Positions 1 through 8,684 of a stretch of DNA of 64,000 nucleotides are shown here, one piece after another (position 1 is the stretch's first letter; every line of letters begins with the position of its first letter). A program made the translations under genes and the position numbers. This DNA comes from Salaquimonas pukyongi (GTDB lineage Bacteria > Pseudomonadota > Alphaproteobacteria > Rhizobiales > Rhizobiaceae), in NCBI RefSeq assembly GCF_001953055.1, contig NZ_CP019044.1:1798001-1862000 (forward strand), in the 5' to 3' direction. Below the pieces are notes generated by a model. It did not search any database. It was not told where the DNA came from and saw only the letters and a program-made list of their open reading frames with translations.

Positions 1-506
1 GCCATGGCCAGGCGCGCCTGCGCCAGCTCTCCTGCCGTCATCTGGGCAAAGTCTTTCCTGCGCAAGACTTCGCGGCCCGATGCCGTCAGCATGGCATCGA
101 TTTCCACTTGCGGCTTTTCCACCTCGCGCTGGCTTTCCTGGCCGGAGAACAGCGATTGGGAAACCCGCGCCTGGCCTGCACGTTTTTCCTCCTCGCGCTC
201 GCGATCCATCGCCACGGGCGAGAACATCTGCAGCATTTTTTCCACCAGTTCCCGCGAGCGCCAGAACAGCCGGAACGCTTCATCGAAAACCGCATGATCC
301 TCATGCCGGCTGACAAAGACCGAGTGCAGTATCCAGTAAAAGTCATCCCGGTCCGTGATGCCGGCAACCGATACCGCCCGCACCGCATCAACAACGCTGG
401 CAGGGCCGACCCGCAAGCCCGCACCGCGCAGGGTTCGGGCAAAATAAAGAATATTGTCGGGCAGCCGCCCTGCTTCGCGCATCCTGGCATCTGCCGCCTG
501 CGCCAT
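1..506 (-). CDS. VWA (CoxE-like) protein, N-terminal part
   Basis: This reading frame starts with ATG at 506 and runs off the left edge of the window, so only about 168 N-terminal residues are visible (MAQAADARMREAGRLPDNIL...). The part seen fits the N-terminal region of CoxE-like von Willebrand factor A proteins, including a segment rich in Arg and Glu around residues 80-110. The VWA domain itself with its MIDAS motif would lie outside the window. It follows the MoxR ATPase gene with a gap of only a few bases, and MoxR-VWA pairs are known to act together as chaperone-like modules in cofactor or complex maturation. The assignment is by context plus similarity; the substrate cannot be inferred. 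Confidence 0.75.
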   Translation of the reverse strand, partial: MAQAADARMREAGRLPDNILYFARTLRGAGLRVGPASVVDAVRAVSVAGITDRDDFYWILHSVFVSRHEDHAVFDEAFRLFWRSRELVEKMLQMFSPVAMDREREEEKRAGQARVSQSLFSGQESQREVEKPQVEIDAMLTASGREVLRRKDFAQMTAGELAQARLAM

Positions 507-510
507 CGGC

Positions 511-1425
511 CTACTCCGCCGCCCGCAGTTCCGCCTTCACCTCATCAAGCAACTGCTTGCCCTCGCTTGCCTGAATGCGGGCGATGTCGTCCTGGTATTT
601 CAGCAATACGCCGATGGTGTCGGAGACGGTTTGCGGATCAAGCGCCAGCTTGTCCAGCTCAATCAGGGCACCGGCCCAGTCCAGGGTTTCAGCAACGCCC
701 GGGTTTTTGAACAGGTCGATCTGGCGCAGTTTCTGCACATAGGTCACGATCTCGCGCGACAGGGCTTCGCCCGCACCCGGCGCTTTGACATGAATGATCG
801 CCAGTTCGCGCTCGGCGTCGGGATAATCCACCCAGTGATACAGACAGCGCCGCTTCAGCGCGTCGTGAATTTCGCGGGTGCGGTTGGTGGTGATGATGAC
901 GATGGGCGGTTCTGCCGCCCTGATGGTGCCAAGTTCGGGGATCGTCACCTGAAAATCCGACAGGATTTCCAGCAAAAACGCCTCGAATGCCTCATCGGTG
1001 CGGTCAAGTTCGTCGATCAGCAGCACCGGCGCCTTTCCCTTGCTGCCCTCAAGGGCCTGCAGCAGCGGGCGGCGGATCAGGAAACGGTCGGAAAAGACGC
1101 CCTTTTCCATTGCCTTGCGGTCGGTATCGCCCGAAGCCTCCCGCATGCGGATTTCGACCATCTGTGCAGCATAGTTCCACTCGTAAAGCGCGGTCGAGGC
1201 ATCGAGGCCCTCATAGCATTGCAGGCGGATCAACGGCCGGTCGAGCTGTTCGCTCAAAACCTTGGCGATTTCCGTCTTGCCAACGCCCGCTTCCCCTTCA
1301 AGAAACAAGGGCCTGCCCATGGAAAGCGCCAAAAACAGCACGGTTGCCAGCGCCCGGTCGGACACATAGCCGCCGCCAGCCAGAAGTTCGGCGGTCTCGT
1401 CGATCGTTGCGGGAGGTTTTGTCAT
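511..1425 (-). CDS. MoxR-family AAA+ ATPase
   Basis: The product is a 304-residue MoxR-type AAA+ ATPase. It shows the Walker A motif GEAGVGKT near residue 45, Walker B LLIDELDRTDE near residue 110, and the sensor-like ITTNRTREIHDALKRRC segment. MoxR proteins act as chaperones that remodel or insert cofactors into a client, usually together with a VWA-domain partner; here the next gene downstream encodes such a partner. The start at 1425 (MTKPPATIDE) is preferred because it is preceded by AGGA; a longer in-frame version would begin with an unrelated sequence that overlaps the neighbouring flavin reductase gene. Confidence 0.9.
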   Translation of the reverse strand: MTKPPATIDETAELLAGGGYVSDRALATVLFLALSMGRPLFLEGEAGVGKTEIAKVLSEQLDRPLIRLQCYEGLDASTALYEWNYAAQMVEIRMREASGDTDRKAMEKGVFSDRFLIRRPLLQALEGSKGKAPVLLIDELDRTDEAFEAFLLEILSDFQVTIPELGTIRAAEPPIVIITTNRTREIHDALKRRCLYHWVDYPDAERELAIIHVKAPGAGEALSREIVTYVQKLRQIDLFKNPGVAETLDWAGALIELDKLALDPQTVSDTIGVLLKYQDDIARIQASEGKQLLDEVKAELRAAE

Positions 1426-1435
1426 GTCGTCCTGC

Positions 1436-1939
1436 TCACAAAAGCCGGTAATCGCGGTCCATGTAACACAGTGCCGGCGGCAGTTCATCGCCTGCAGGCA
1501 GATGATAACCCGCCACTTCACCGAAGATAATCATGTGGGTCGCCACTTCGGTGACATTCGTCACCCGGCAATCAAGCGCCATTCGGGCGCCGGTCAGCAC
1601 CGGTGAGCCTGTCGCCAGCGTGCGCCACTGCCCCAGCGCGAAACGCTCCTCCATTTCCAGATGCCCCTCGCCCGCAAAGGCCCTTGCAATGGCGATCTGA
1701 TCCCCGCACAGCGTGTTCAGGCTGAAATGGCCATTTTCGGCAAACCAGCCGTTTTCCGGCCGGTTGCGGTTCAGGCACACCAGCAGCGTCGGCGGATTGT
1801 CGGAAACCGAAGTAACCGCCGAAACGGTCACGCCCCTCTGGCCAGCCGGCCCGTCGGTCGCAACCACGTGAACGGCACCGGCAAACCGCGCCATGCAGTC
1901 GCGGTAATCCTGGGAAGCAATTCGGGACTGGTCGAGCAA
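1436..1939 (-). CDS. Flavin reductase domain protein
   Basis: This is a 167-residue protein of the flavin reductase-like (RutF/HpaC type) FMN-binding split-barrel family. Such enzymes use NAD(P)H to reduce free flavin for a monooxygenase partner. Supporting segments are FAGAVHVVATDGPAGQRGVTVSAVTSVSDNPP in the N-terminal third and NGWFAENGHFSLNTL in the middle. A TTG start at 1939 (MLDQSRIASQDYRDCM) is chosen because AGGAG lies a few bases upstream and this gives the usual family length; ATG codons further upstream would add a non-homologous 72-residue extension. No monooxygenase partner is adjacent. It lies upstream of and in the same direction as the MoxR gene, with only a 10-bp gap, so they may be co-transcribed. 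Confidence 0.85.
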   Translation of the reverse strand: MLDQSRIASQDYRDCMARFAGAVHVVATDGPAGQRGVTVSAVTSVSDNPPTLLVCLNRNRPENGWFAENGHFSLNTLCGDQIAIARAFAGEGHLEMEERFALGQWRTLATGSPVLTGARMALDCRVTNVTEVATHMIIFGEVAGYHLPAGDELPPALCYMDRDYRLL

Positions 1940-2166
1940 GAAAAAACTCCTATCGGCCCGGTTACCGAAACCGGACACAAACCAAAGCCGTCTTATGCAG
2001 GCAAGCCGGTTGGAAGGCAAATGCAATCCTGCCCAACCTGCATGGGTGCCCGCGCCTTTTCCTGTAGCGTGAAAACAGGGAGCTGTCTCGTTGCCCAGCG
2101 TGTAATTGCAATGGTGGCGCTGTTCGTTGTACCCAACCCGTTCCCCTGACCCCAAGGAGAAGCAGC

Positions 2167-2562
2167 ATGGACCGTTTCAAGGGCAGTTGCCGCTGCGGCA
2201 ATGTGATGATCATGGCAACAGGACGCCCCTACAGGGTTGGCATTTGCCACTGCATGGACTGCCGAAAACACCACGGCGCACTGTTTCATGCCTCGGCTAT
2301 CTTTCCCCAGGACGCGGTGGTGATCCTCGGCGAAACCCGCGAGTATGAAGGCCGGTATTTCTGTCCCAATTGCGGCTCCCCGGTTTTCGGGCGCAGCGAT
2401 GATGAAATCGAGATAAACCTTGGTTCCCTGGACGCCCCCGATCAGTTGATGCCCACCTATGAACTGTGGACCGTCCGGCGCGAATCCTGGCTGCCGCCAT
2501 TTCCCGTCAAACGGCAGTATGAAGGCAACCGCGAGGAAACTAGCGGGCGCACGGAAGAGTAA
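2167..2562 (+). CDS. GFA (CENP-V/GFA) family zinc protein
   Basis: The product has 131 residues and belongs to the GFA family, named after a glutathione-dependent formaldehyde-activating enzyme and centromere protein V. It has the family's zinc-binding cysteines: C8 and C10 (CRC), C27, C29 and C32 (CHCMDC), and C66 and C69 (CPNC). Most members of the family have no proven reaction, so a role in glutathione-linked aldehyde or thiol chemistry is only a family-level suggestion. AAGGAG lies just upstream of the ATG. It is transcribed away from the flavin reductase gene. Confidence 0.85.
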   Translation: MDRFKGSCRCGNVMIMATGRPYRVGICHCMDCRKHHGALFHASAIFPQDAVVILGETREYEGRYFCPNCGSPVFGRSDDEIEINLGSLDAPDQLMPTYELWTVRRESWLPPFPVKRQYEGNREETSGRTEE

Positions 2563-2657
2563 GGCTGTATCGGCATTCGGGTTTGGGGCGCGGCGCATTG
2601 CACCTTCGTGATGGATGAGCCGTTGCACCGGCCCAAAAGAGCAAATAGGGGTAGGGT

Positions 2658-3770
2658 ATGGAACCCATCCCTGCTCGCACATTGGCCGCCCTTATGGCCT
2701 GCCTTTTGGCGGTCTTCGCCATCCTGTTTCCTGCCGGAGCATCGGCGCAGTTGAAAATCGGCCTTTCCCTGCCCCTTTCAGGGCCGGTGGAAAAGCTGGG
2801 ACACCAGTTCCTGGCAGGTGCAAAGCTCAAACTTGCAGAGCACAATGAAACCTCCCGGGAGCCCGTCGGGCTGAGCGTTGCGGACGATCGCTGCGACGGC
2901 GGTGTGGCGAAGCTGTCGGCCGACGAATTGCGGCAATCCGGTGCCGGATTGATTACCGGCATTCTGTGCAATCAGGTGGCATTCGAACTGGCCGAAACGC
3001 TCAAGCAAAGCACAATACCGCTGCTGATAGCCGGGGCCCGTGCGCCACGCCTGACCATCGATCGCCAGCGCAAGGGCTGGCACCTGTGGCGCCTTGCCCC
3101 CGCCGACACCGAGGCGGCGGTCGTTGCCGCCAATGTCCTTTCGGCGCGTTGGGCCTCTGCGCCCTATGCCATCATCGATGACGGCACGGCCTATGGCCGC
3201 GGCCTGACGGACCAGTTTCGGGCAGCCATGGAGGAAGCAGGGCTCCCGCCCCAGTTTCAGGATAATTTCCGGCCCACCCAGTCGACCCAGGCGCGGCTCG
3301 TGCGCAGGCTGCGCCGAGCGGGCACCGCCAGGGCCTTCATCGGCGCCGGGGCCGAGGATGTCGCCATGATTGCGCGCAATGCAGATGAACTTGGTATCGC
3401 CATCGGCATTGTTGCCGGCGATGCACTTTCCGTCCTCCCCTTCCTGCCACAGGAAATCTGGCCACCGGATGGGCTAACGGCTGTGCTTGCCCGCCACGAA
3501 GTTGCTTCAACCGTTCCCCAAGCGCTTGCCGCCCGGCTTGAAGAGGCTGCAATCGATCCCGAGCCCTATGCGATCAAGGGCTATCAGGCGATGGAGGTAG
3601 CGCTGCACGCCCTGCGGCCCGACAAAAGCGAAACCTCCCGTCTCCTGCAAAGCGAAACGTTCGACACCGCGCTCGGCCCGGTAAAGTTCGACGAAACCGG
3701 CGCCAACACCGTTCCCGTTCATGCGCTTTTCGTATGGCAGAACGGCATGTTTGAGGAAATTGCACCATGA
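2658..3770 (+). CDS. ABC transporter substrate-binding protein
   Basis: This 370-residue protein is a type 1 periplasmic binding protein of the branched-chain amino acid (LivJ/LivK-like) class. A signal peptide is seen in residues 1-30 (hydrophobic core LAALMACLLAVFAILFPAG, cleavage likely after ASA), followed by QLKIGLSLPLSGPVEKLG, typical of the first strand of this fold. No permease or ATPase gene is adjacent, so it may be an orphan binding protein or act as a sensor. Its stop overlaps the start of the S58 peptidase gene (ATGA), which indicates translational coupling. The ligand is unknown; the link with a peptidase of the beta-aminopeptidase family makes a peptide or amino acid derivative plausible (inference). 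Confidence 0.85.
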   Translation: MEPIPARTLAALMACLLAVFAILFPAGASAQLKIGLSLPLSGPVEKLGHQFLAGAKLKLAEHNETSREPVGLSVADDRCDGGVAKLSADELRQSGAGLITGILCNQVAFELAETLKQSTIPLLIAGARAPRLTIDRQRKGWHLWRLAPADTEAAVVAANVLSARWASAPYAIIDDGTAYGRGLTDQFRAAMEEAGLPPQFQDNFRPTQSTQARLVRRLRRAGTARAFIGAGAEDVAMIARNADELGIAIGIVAGDALSVLPFLPQEIWPPDGLTAVLARHEVASTVPQALAARLEEAAIDPEPYAIKGYQAMEVALHALRPDKSETSRLLQSETFDTALGPVKFDETGANTVPVHALFVWQNGMFEEIAP

Positions 3771-4777
3771 GCACAACACCGGGAAACAACCTGATCACCG
3801 ATGTCGAAGGGCTGCTTGTCGGCAATGCCAGTGATGAAAAAGCCAAAACCGGCGTTACGGTTCTGTTGTGTGAAAAACCCTCGACGGCTTCCTGCCATGT
3901 AATGGGCGGGGCGCCGGGAAGCCGCGATACCGATCTGCTTTCCCCCGAAAACACGGTTGGCGAGGTCGATGCGCTGTTTCTGGCCGGCGGCTCGGCCTTT
4001 GGCATAGATGCAGGCAGCGGCGCCATGGCAGCACTCAAGGAAATGGGCCGTGGCTTTCAGGTGGCAGACCAGCGCATTCCCATTGTTCCAGGTGCCATTC
4101 TGTTCGACATGGTCAATGGCGGCAACAAGGACTGGGGCAACTACCCGCCACACCGCGAGCTGGGCCATCAGGCCGTCAGGGCGGCAGCAGAAGATTTCAG
4201 CCTCGGCAGTCACGGCGCGGGCACCGGCGCACTGGTGGCAGGGCTGAAGGGTGGCCTTGGCTCTGCCTCCGCAACCCTGTCTGGCGGGGGCACCATCGGG
4301 GCGCTTGCCGCCGTCAATGCCCTTGGCACGCCCTGCATCGCCAACAGCAGGCATTTTTGGGCTGCCCCCTTCGAACAGGAAAACGAGTTCGGCGGCCTGG
4401 GCCTGCCTCACCCGTTTCCGCCCGAGGCAAGGGAGCTGAAAATCAAGTTCCGCGAGGAAATCGCTGCCGGCACCAACACCACCATCGCCGTCATCGCCAC
4501 CGACATCGCCCTAACCAAGGCCGAATGCAAGCGGCTGGCGATTGCCGCCCATGACGGGTTCGCCCGCGCACTATGGCCAGCCCACACGCCGCTGGACGGC
4601 GACATGGTCTTTGCTGTCTCGACCGGCAGAAAACCGCCACCCGGCGGGTTGGATCACTGGATTGATCTGTGCGCGCTCGCATCTTCCACCATGGCCCGCG
4701 CCATCGCCCGGGGCATTTTTGAAGCAACGCCACACGAAAATGACATCTTCCCTTGCTGGAAAAGCCTTTGGGGCTAG
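3767..4777 (+). CDS. P1/S58-family (DmpA-like) self-cleaving aminopeptidase
   Basis: The 336-residue product belongs to peptidase family S58, N-terminal nucleophile hydrolases that include DmpA, beta-peptidyl aminopeptidase BapA and the nylon-oligomer hydrolase NylC. It begins with the typical ITDVEGLLVGNASDEKAKTGVTV segment and has AGTNTTIAVIATD, in which family precedent places autocleavage between N237 and T238, making T238 the N-terminal nucleophile of the beta chain. It lacks a signal peptide, so it is probably cytoplasmic. The ATG overlaps the stop codon of the upstream binding-protein gene. Confidence 0.87.
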   Translation: MSTTPGNNLITDVEGLLVGNASDEKAKTGVTVLLCEKPSTASCHVMGGAPGSRDTDLLSPENTVGEVDALFLAGGSAFGIDAGSGAMAALKEMGRGFQVADQRIPIVPGAILFDMVNGGNKDWGNYPPHRELGHQAVRAAAEDFSLGSHGAGTGALVAGLKGGLGSASATLSGGGTIGALAAVNALGTPCIANSRHFWAAPFEQENEFGGLGLPHPFPPEARELKIKFREEIAAGTNTTIAVIATDIALTKAECKRLAIAAHDGFARALWPAHTPLDGDMVFAVSTGRKPPPGGLDHWIDLCALASSTMARAIARGIFEATPHENDIFPCWKSLWG

Positions 4778-4804
4778 GCCATGAATCAAACTGTGAGGAC
4801 CGCA

Positions 4805-5551
4805 ATGAAGATCAAGGTGTTCAACAATCTGGCGGCGGCGCTGACATGCCTTGTCCCTGCCCTGCTCCTTTCCGCGCAATCCGGTTTTGCCGGTGATTTT
4901 GCCTCCCGCGCCATTTTGGGCTTTTCCGCCGATGGCAGCCGCTTTGCCTTTGAAGAGTACGGCCGTCAGGACGGTTCGGGCTTTCCCTATGCCAGCATCT
5001 ACATCATCGATACCGCCAGCGACCAATGGACCGGCGGATCCCCGTTCAGGGTTCTGGTTGAAGATGAAGCTTCAAGCATCAGCGACGCCCGCCAGAAAGC
5101 CCGGAGTAATGCTGCCGCGCAATTGGCTGCAATCACGGAACCGGGCACCATCAACGCCACCAACCAGCCGCTGGAACTGCCTGCCGACAGCAAACGCATG
5201 GCCGCCCGGGCCTATCCCTTCACACCGCCGACCACCGACAGCATCGAGTTCCGGCTGATGACCCGGCCCTTCCCCGGGGACGAATTCTGCATGGAATTTG
5301 GCGGCCCGGCCGGCTTTACCCTGCTTGAAATCGCCACCGCACCGGGCAAGTCTACACGCATCCTGCATGCCGACGAAACCATACCGCAAAGCCGCTCCTG
5401 CCCGCTCGATTATCATTTCGCGGACATTGTCACCTACCGGCCCGATGGCGCTGGCGATCTGGTGGCAGCCATTCTCATTCTCATGGAGCGCCGCGGTTTT
5501 GAAGGTCCGGACGGACGCTATCTTGCGGTCACCACGCACTTGGCCCCTTAA
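4805..5551 (+). CDS. DUF2259 secreted protein
   Basis: This 248-residue protein has a clear signal peptide (MKIKVFNNLAAALTCLVP..., cleavage near GFA-GDF) and matches the DUF2259 family of predicted secreted proteins, recognised by ILGFSADGSRFAFEEYG and the C-terminal FADIVTYRPDGAGDL segment. Function is unknown. The start at 4805 is chosen because TGAGGA lies at the right distance; an ATG at 4781 without a ribosome binding site is possible. It follows the S58 peptidase gene closely and is probably co-transcribed with it and the binding-protein gene. Confidence 0.8.
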   Translation: MKIKVFNNLAAALTCLVPALLLSAQSGFAGDFASRAILGFSADGSRFAFEEYGRQDGSGFPYASIYIIDTASDQWTGGSPFRVLVEDEASSISDARQKARSNAAAQLAAITEPGTINATNQPLELPADSKRMAARAYPFTPPTTDSIEFRLMTRPFPGDEFCMEFGGPAGFTLLEIATAPGKSTRILHADETIPQSRSCPLDYHFADIVTYRPDGAGDLVAAILILMERRGFEGPDGRYLAVTTHLAP

Positions 5552-5677
5552 GCAGGCCGATGAGGCGGCGTGTGTATAAGCCGCGCATTACCCTTTAGGC
5601 CATGTTGTGATGGCGCGGCCAACCTGATAGCGAGCGCGTGACACCGCATGTACCTTTCAGCATTTCACGAGGTTCCC

Positions 5678-6979
5678 ATGGTTCCCCGCTATTCCCGGCC
5701 GGAAATGACAGCGATCTGGTCTCCAAAGTCAAAATTCCGCATCTGGTTCGAGATCGAAGCCCACGCAGCCGACGCAATGGCCGATCTCGGCGTCATCCCG
5801 CAAGAGGCGGCAAAAACCATTTGGGAGAAAGCCGGCAACGCAGAGTTTGACGTTGCCCGCATCGATGAAATCGAGGCCGTCACCAAGCATGACGTCATCG
5901 CTTTCCTGACCCATCTGGCGGAAATCGTCGGACCTGAAGCCCGTTTCGTCCACCAGGGCATGACGTCATCAGATGTCCTGGACACCTGTTTCAACGTTCA
6001 ACTGGTCAAGGCCAGCGACCTGTTGCTGGCGCAGATGGACAAATTGCTGGATGCCTTGAAGAAGCGCGCCCTTGAGCACAAGGACACCATTACCATCGGC
6101 CGCTCCCACGGCATTCACGCCGAACCCACCACGTTCGGCCTGAAACTTGCCCAGGCCCATGCGGAGTTTTCGCGCTGCCGAAAGCGGCTTGAAAACGCGC
6201 GGGAGGAAGTTGCCAGCTGTGCCATTTCGGGCGCTGTCGGCACCTTTGCCAACATCGACCCGGCGGTTGAGGCCCATGTTGCGGAAAAAATGGGCCTGGC
6301 TGCAGAACCGGTTTCGACCCAGGTGATCCCGCGGGACCGCCATGCCATGTTCTTTGCAACCCTCGGCGTCGTTGCGTCCTGCGTCGAACGCCTCTCTGTT
6401 GAAATCCGGCATTTGCAGCGCACCGAGGTTCTGGAAGCCGAGGAGTATTTCTCACCCGGCCAGAAGGGCTCTTCTGCCATGCCCCACAAGCGCAACCCCG
6501 TGCTGACGGAAAACCTCACCGGGCTTGCGCGCATGGTGCGCGCCTATGCCCTGCCGGCCATGGAGAATGTGGCGCTTTGGCATGAGCGCGACATCTCCCA
6601 TTCATCGGTGGAGCGCATGATCGGGCCGGATGCCACGATCACGCTGGATTTCGCACTGGCAAGGCTGACGGGTGTCATCGAGAAGCTCGTTGTCTATCCC
6701 GACAACATGATGGCCAATCTCAACCGGTTCCGCGGGCTGGTGCATTCCCAGCGTGTGCTGCTGGCACTGACCCAGGCCGGTATCAGCCGCGAAGACGCCT
6801 ACCGTCTCGTTCAGCGCAACGCCATGAAGGTCTGGCAGGAAGGCAAGGACTTTCTGGAGGAACTGCTGGGCGACAAGGAGGTGCGCAATGCCCTGTCAGA
6901 GGCGGAAATCCGCGAAAAGTTCGACCTCGATTACCACACCAGGCATGTCGACACGATCTTCAAACGCGTATTCGGATAA
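5678..6979 (+). CDS. purB: Adenylosuccinate lyase
   Basis: This 433-residue enzyme catalyses two steps of purine synthesis: SAICAR to AICAR plus fumarate, and adenylosuccinate to AMP plus fumarate. Diagnostic are the N-terminal MVPRYSRPEM, the TSSDVLDTCFN segment, and the fumarase/aspartase superfamily signature SSAMPHKRNP at residues 265-274, whose Ser is the catalytic base in the flexible loop. The ATG at 5678 is chosen because it gives the conserved N-terminus and GAGG precedes it; an ATG 30 bases upstream is less likely. purC-purS-purQ and purL follow in the same direction but several kilobases away. Confidence 0.96.
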   Translation: MVPRYSRPEMTAIWSPKSKFRIWFEIEAHAADAMADLGVIPQEAAKTIWEKAGNAEFDVARIDEIEAVTKHDVIAFLTHLAEIVGPEARFVHQGMTSSDVLDTCFNVQLVKASDLLLAQMDKLLDALKKRALEHKDTITIGRSHGIHAEPTTFGLKLAQAHAEFSRCRKRLENAREEVASCAISGAVGTFANIDPAVEAHVAEKMGLAAEPVSTQVIPRDRHAMFFATLGVVASCVERLSVEIRHLQRTEVLEAEEYFSPGQKGSSAMPHKRNPVLTENLTGLARMVRAYALPAMENVALWHERDISHSSVERMIGPDATITLDFALARLTGVIEKLVVYPDNMMANLNRFRGLVHSQRVLLALTQAGISREDAYRLVQRNAMKVWQEGKDFLEELLGDKEVRNALSEAEIREKFDLDYHTRHVDTIFKRVFG

Positions 6980-7121
6980 CTTCGCACAACGCCTGCTGCG
7001 CATAAAGGTTCCATACCCTCGCTTCGCAAATTCTTTCACCGGAAACGGGAAGTGACTTTGCCGCCGGAAATCCGCCGCGATTGCGCTGAAGACTGAAACC
7101 CTTCGAAAGGAGGGTATCATC

Positions 7122-7349
7122 ATGAACACGCACAACCACCCTTACGAATACCATGCCAACGATCCGCTGAGTTATGCAAATCTTCAGCGGCCAAGCGGCA
7201 GTTCAACCGGCCTTCTGGTCGTTCTTGCATTGCTGGGACTGGCGTTTGTTGCCTTGCTCGCCTTTACCGGGTTTGAAGCAACACAGAGCCTGCCTGGCAT
7301 AGCTGCCGGCGAAGCACCGCCGCCCCATGCGGAACAAACGGCTCAGTAA
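7122..7349 (+). CDS. Small single-span membrane protein
   Basis: This 75-residue protein has one membrane segment (residues 28-46, LLVVLALLGLAFVALLAF) and short polar tails. It is preceded by a very strong ribosome binding site (AAAGGAGGG) and followed by a strong hairpin terminator, which supports a real gene. No family could be named. Confidence 0.6.
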   Translation: MNTHNHPYEYHANDPLSYANLQRPSGSSTGLLVVLALLGLAFVALLAFTGFEATQSLPGIAAGEAPPPHAEQTAQ

Positions 7350-7405
7350 TATTCCCAACCGTCGTACCTGACACGGTTTTGGGGCGCGGCAGCCGGCTGG
7401 CGCAA

Positions 7406-7446
7406 CGGGACTTCCAGGCACGGTTTTCCTGGAAGTCCCGCAGCCT
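7406..7446 (+). terminator. Intrinsic terminator after the small membrane protein gene
   Basis: A perfect 13-bp inverted repeat (CGGGACTTCCAGG at 7406-7418, CCTGGAAGTCCCG at 7428-7440) encloses a 9-base loop and is followed by CAGCCTTTTCTT. It lies 57 bp after the stop codon of the gene at 7122-7349. Confidence 0.7.
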
Positions 7447-7634
7447 TTTCTTGTGTTTTGCGCCTCTTGCTGCCCACCGCTTCGCCAAAAGCGCCGGCGA
7501 TCAACCTTTTCGCTTGCCGTTGAACCCGGCCCGGCCAGCGATTCGCATTTTCCAGGCGGCACGTGCCGCCTTGGCAAACGCGCAATATGCGGTCAATATA
7601 AACATCAAAAGACAACGGCAGGATACGGCACTCC

Positions 7635-7901
7635 AGGTCATGGGCTCATAAACAGGATCGAAATGGCGCTGAAACCGCAAGGATATTGCAAGAAGAAGGC
7701 CTTGAATGGGCTCTTTGCCCATTCAAAGCCTTTGACGCGGCAGTTTCACAGTCCGAAGGATATGATCGATTTTCCCCGGCTACGTTGTTGCAAGCCCCCA
7801 AGATAAATTGGGAAAACCGGACGGTTTCCTGCAGGCTTGCGCCGCGTTTCGGAAAAAAATTGCTTCATGCCATGTCGACCCTGTTTATGAGTCCATGACC
7901 T
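7635..7901. mobile_element. MITE-like element with 33-bp imperfect terminal inverted repeats
   Basis: The left end (7635-7667, AGGTCATGGGCTCATAAACA...) and the right end (7869-7901 read on the complement, AGGTCATGGACTCATAAACA...) match at 30 of 33 positions. The 267-bp element has no credible coding sequence. It carries an internal hairpin (7698-7711 with 7717-7730, one mismatch). This is the structure of a non-autonomous transposable element (MITE) or an internally deleted insertion sequence. No target duplication is obvious at the borders. The right end lies 20 bp upstream of the LuxR-type regulator start, so the element must contribute its promoter region. A second copy was not found in this window, so the mobile nature is inferred. 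Confidence 0.55.
7698..7733 (+). other. Hairpin inside the MITE-like element
   Basis: A 14-bp inverted repeat with one mismatch (GGCCTTGAATGGGC and GCCCATTCAAAGCC) encloses the loop TCTTT. Extra A-T pairs extend it and TTTG follows. It could act as a terminator or structured RNA just upstream of the LuxR-type gene. Confidence 0.45.
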
Positions 7902-7921
7902 AAGCCAAGTGTGGGATAGAA

Positions 7922-8674
7922 ATGGGTTTGCAATCAGGCGAAATGGGTAAAACCGGCGGAGACAACCCAACCAGGATTTCGTTTGAAAAGCGGATCAGGG
8001 AATGCAGCTCCGAGAATGATATTTATCGTCTCTGCAGCCAGATGGCGCAGGCGTTCGGGTTCGAATATTTTCTGATCATCGATATTCCCACAAGCAGCGA
8101 CAAGGAACTCGCCAAGCTCTCACTGATAAGCAGCTGGCCCAAAACGCTGATGATCGAGTACGATGAAAACAGACTGCTGGAGAATTCTCCGATAATCGCG
8201 CATCTGCGTGCAAGCAGCGGGCCTGTCATCTGGAATACAGCAGCAATAACCGGCGAGCGGCCGGAAGATGAGCGGCGCATGGCGCGGGAGCTCTTTGAAC
8301 GCCACAACATTCATCATGGTGTCTATTTCTCGACCCATCGACCCGATGGCAGTGTGGGATCGGTGTCCTTTTGCGGGCCTCACCCCCTTGAGGACGAGGC
8401 ACGATTCCTGACACTCAACTACCTCGCCTCGCTGATTTATGACCGGCTGGCGCATATCCGCGAAGAAACGCAATCCCCCCGTGAAGCGCTGACGGAACTC
8501 GAACTTGAAATTCTCAATATGACCGCAGACGGCATACCTTCCAGGGAGATTTGCGAGAAGCTGGCTTTCTCCGAACAGGTGCTCAACCTCCGTTTTGCGC
8601 AGATATTGCACAAAATGGGCGCAAGAAACCGCATGCACGCCATCAAGCTGGCAATGAAGTTCAAGCTGATCTGA
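7922..8674 (+). CDS. LuxR-family solo transcription regulator (autoinducer-binding domain + HTH)
   Basis: The 250-residue product has an N-terminal autoinducer-binding domain (about residues 20-175) and a C-terminal LuxR/GerE helix-turn-helix (about 188-250). In the HTH the positions equal to TraR E178, L182 and G188 are kept (E194, L198, G204). In the ligand pocket Y61, P71 and W85 equivalents are present (Y80, P90, W104), but W57 is replaced by L76 and the nearly invariant D70 by S89. The D70 residue contacts the acyl-homoserine lactone amide in known members, so this protein may bind another ligand or none. No luxI-like synthase gene is nearby. The gene is followed after 10 bp by a stand-alone PAS protein, suggesting an operon; its promoter region lies inside or beside the MITE-like element. 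Confidence 0.85.
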   Translation: MGLQSGEMGKTGGDNPTRISFEKRIRECSSENDIYRLCSQMAQAFGFEYFLIIDIPTSSDKELAKLSLISSWPKTLMIEYDENRLLENSPIIAHLRASSGPVIWNTAAITGERPEDERRMARELFERHNIHHGVYFSTHRPDGSVGSVSFCGPHPLEDEARFLTLNYLASLIYDRLAHIREETQSPREALTELELEILNMTADGIPSREICEKLAFSEQVLNLRFAQILHKMGARNRMHAIKLAMKFKLI

Positions 8675-8684
8675 GGCGATACCA

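Noticed and set aside
454-1530. Open frame of about 360 codons opposite the MoxR gene
   Set aside because: The opposite strand has Walker motifs and a partner gene; this frame has none and is a codon-bias shadow.
7379-7800. Several ORFs of 60-120 codons between the small membrane protein and the LuxR-type gene
   Set aside because: They overlap a terminator and the inverted-repeat element, lack ribosome binding sites and share no family features.
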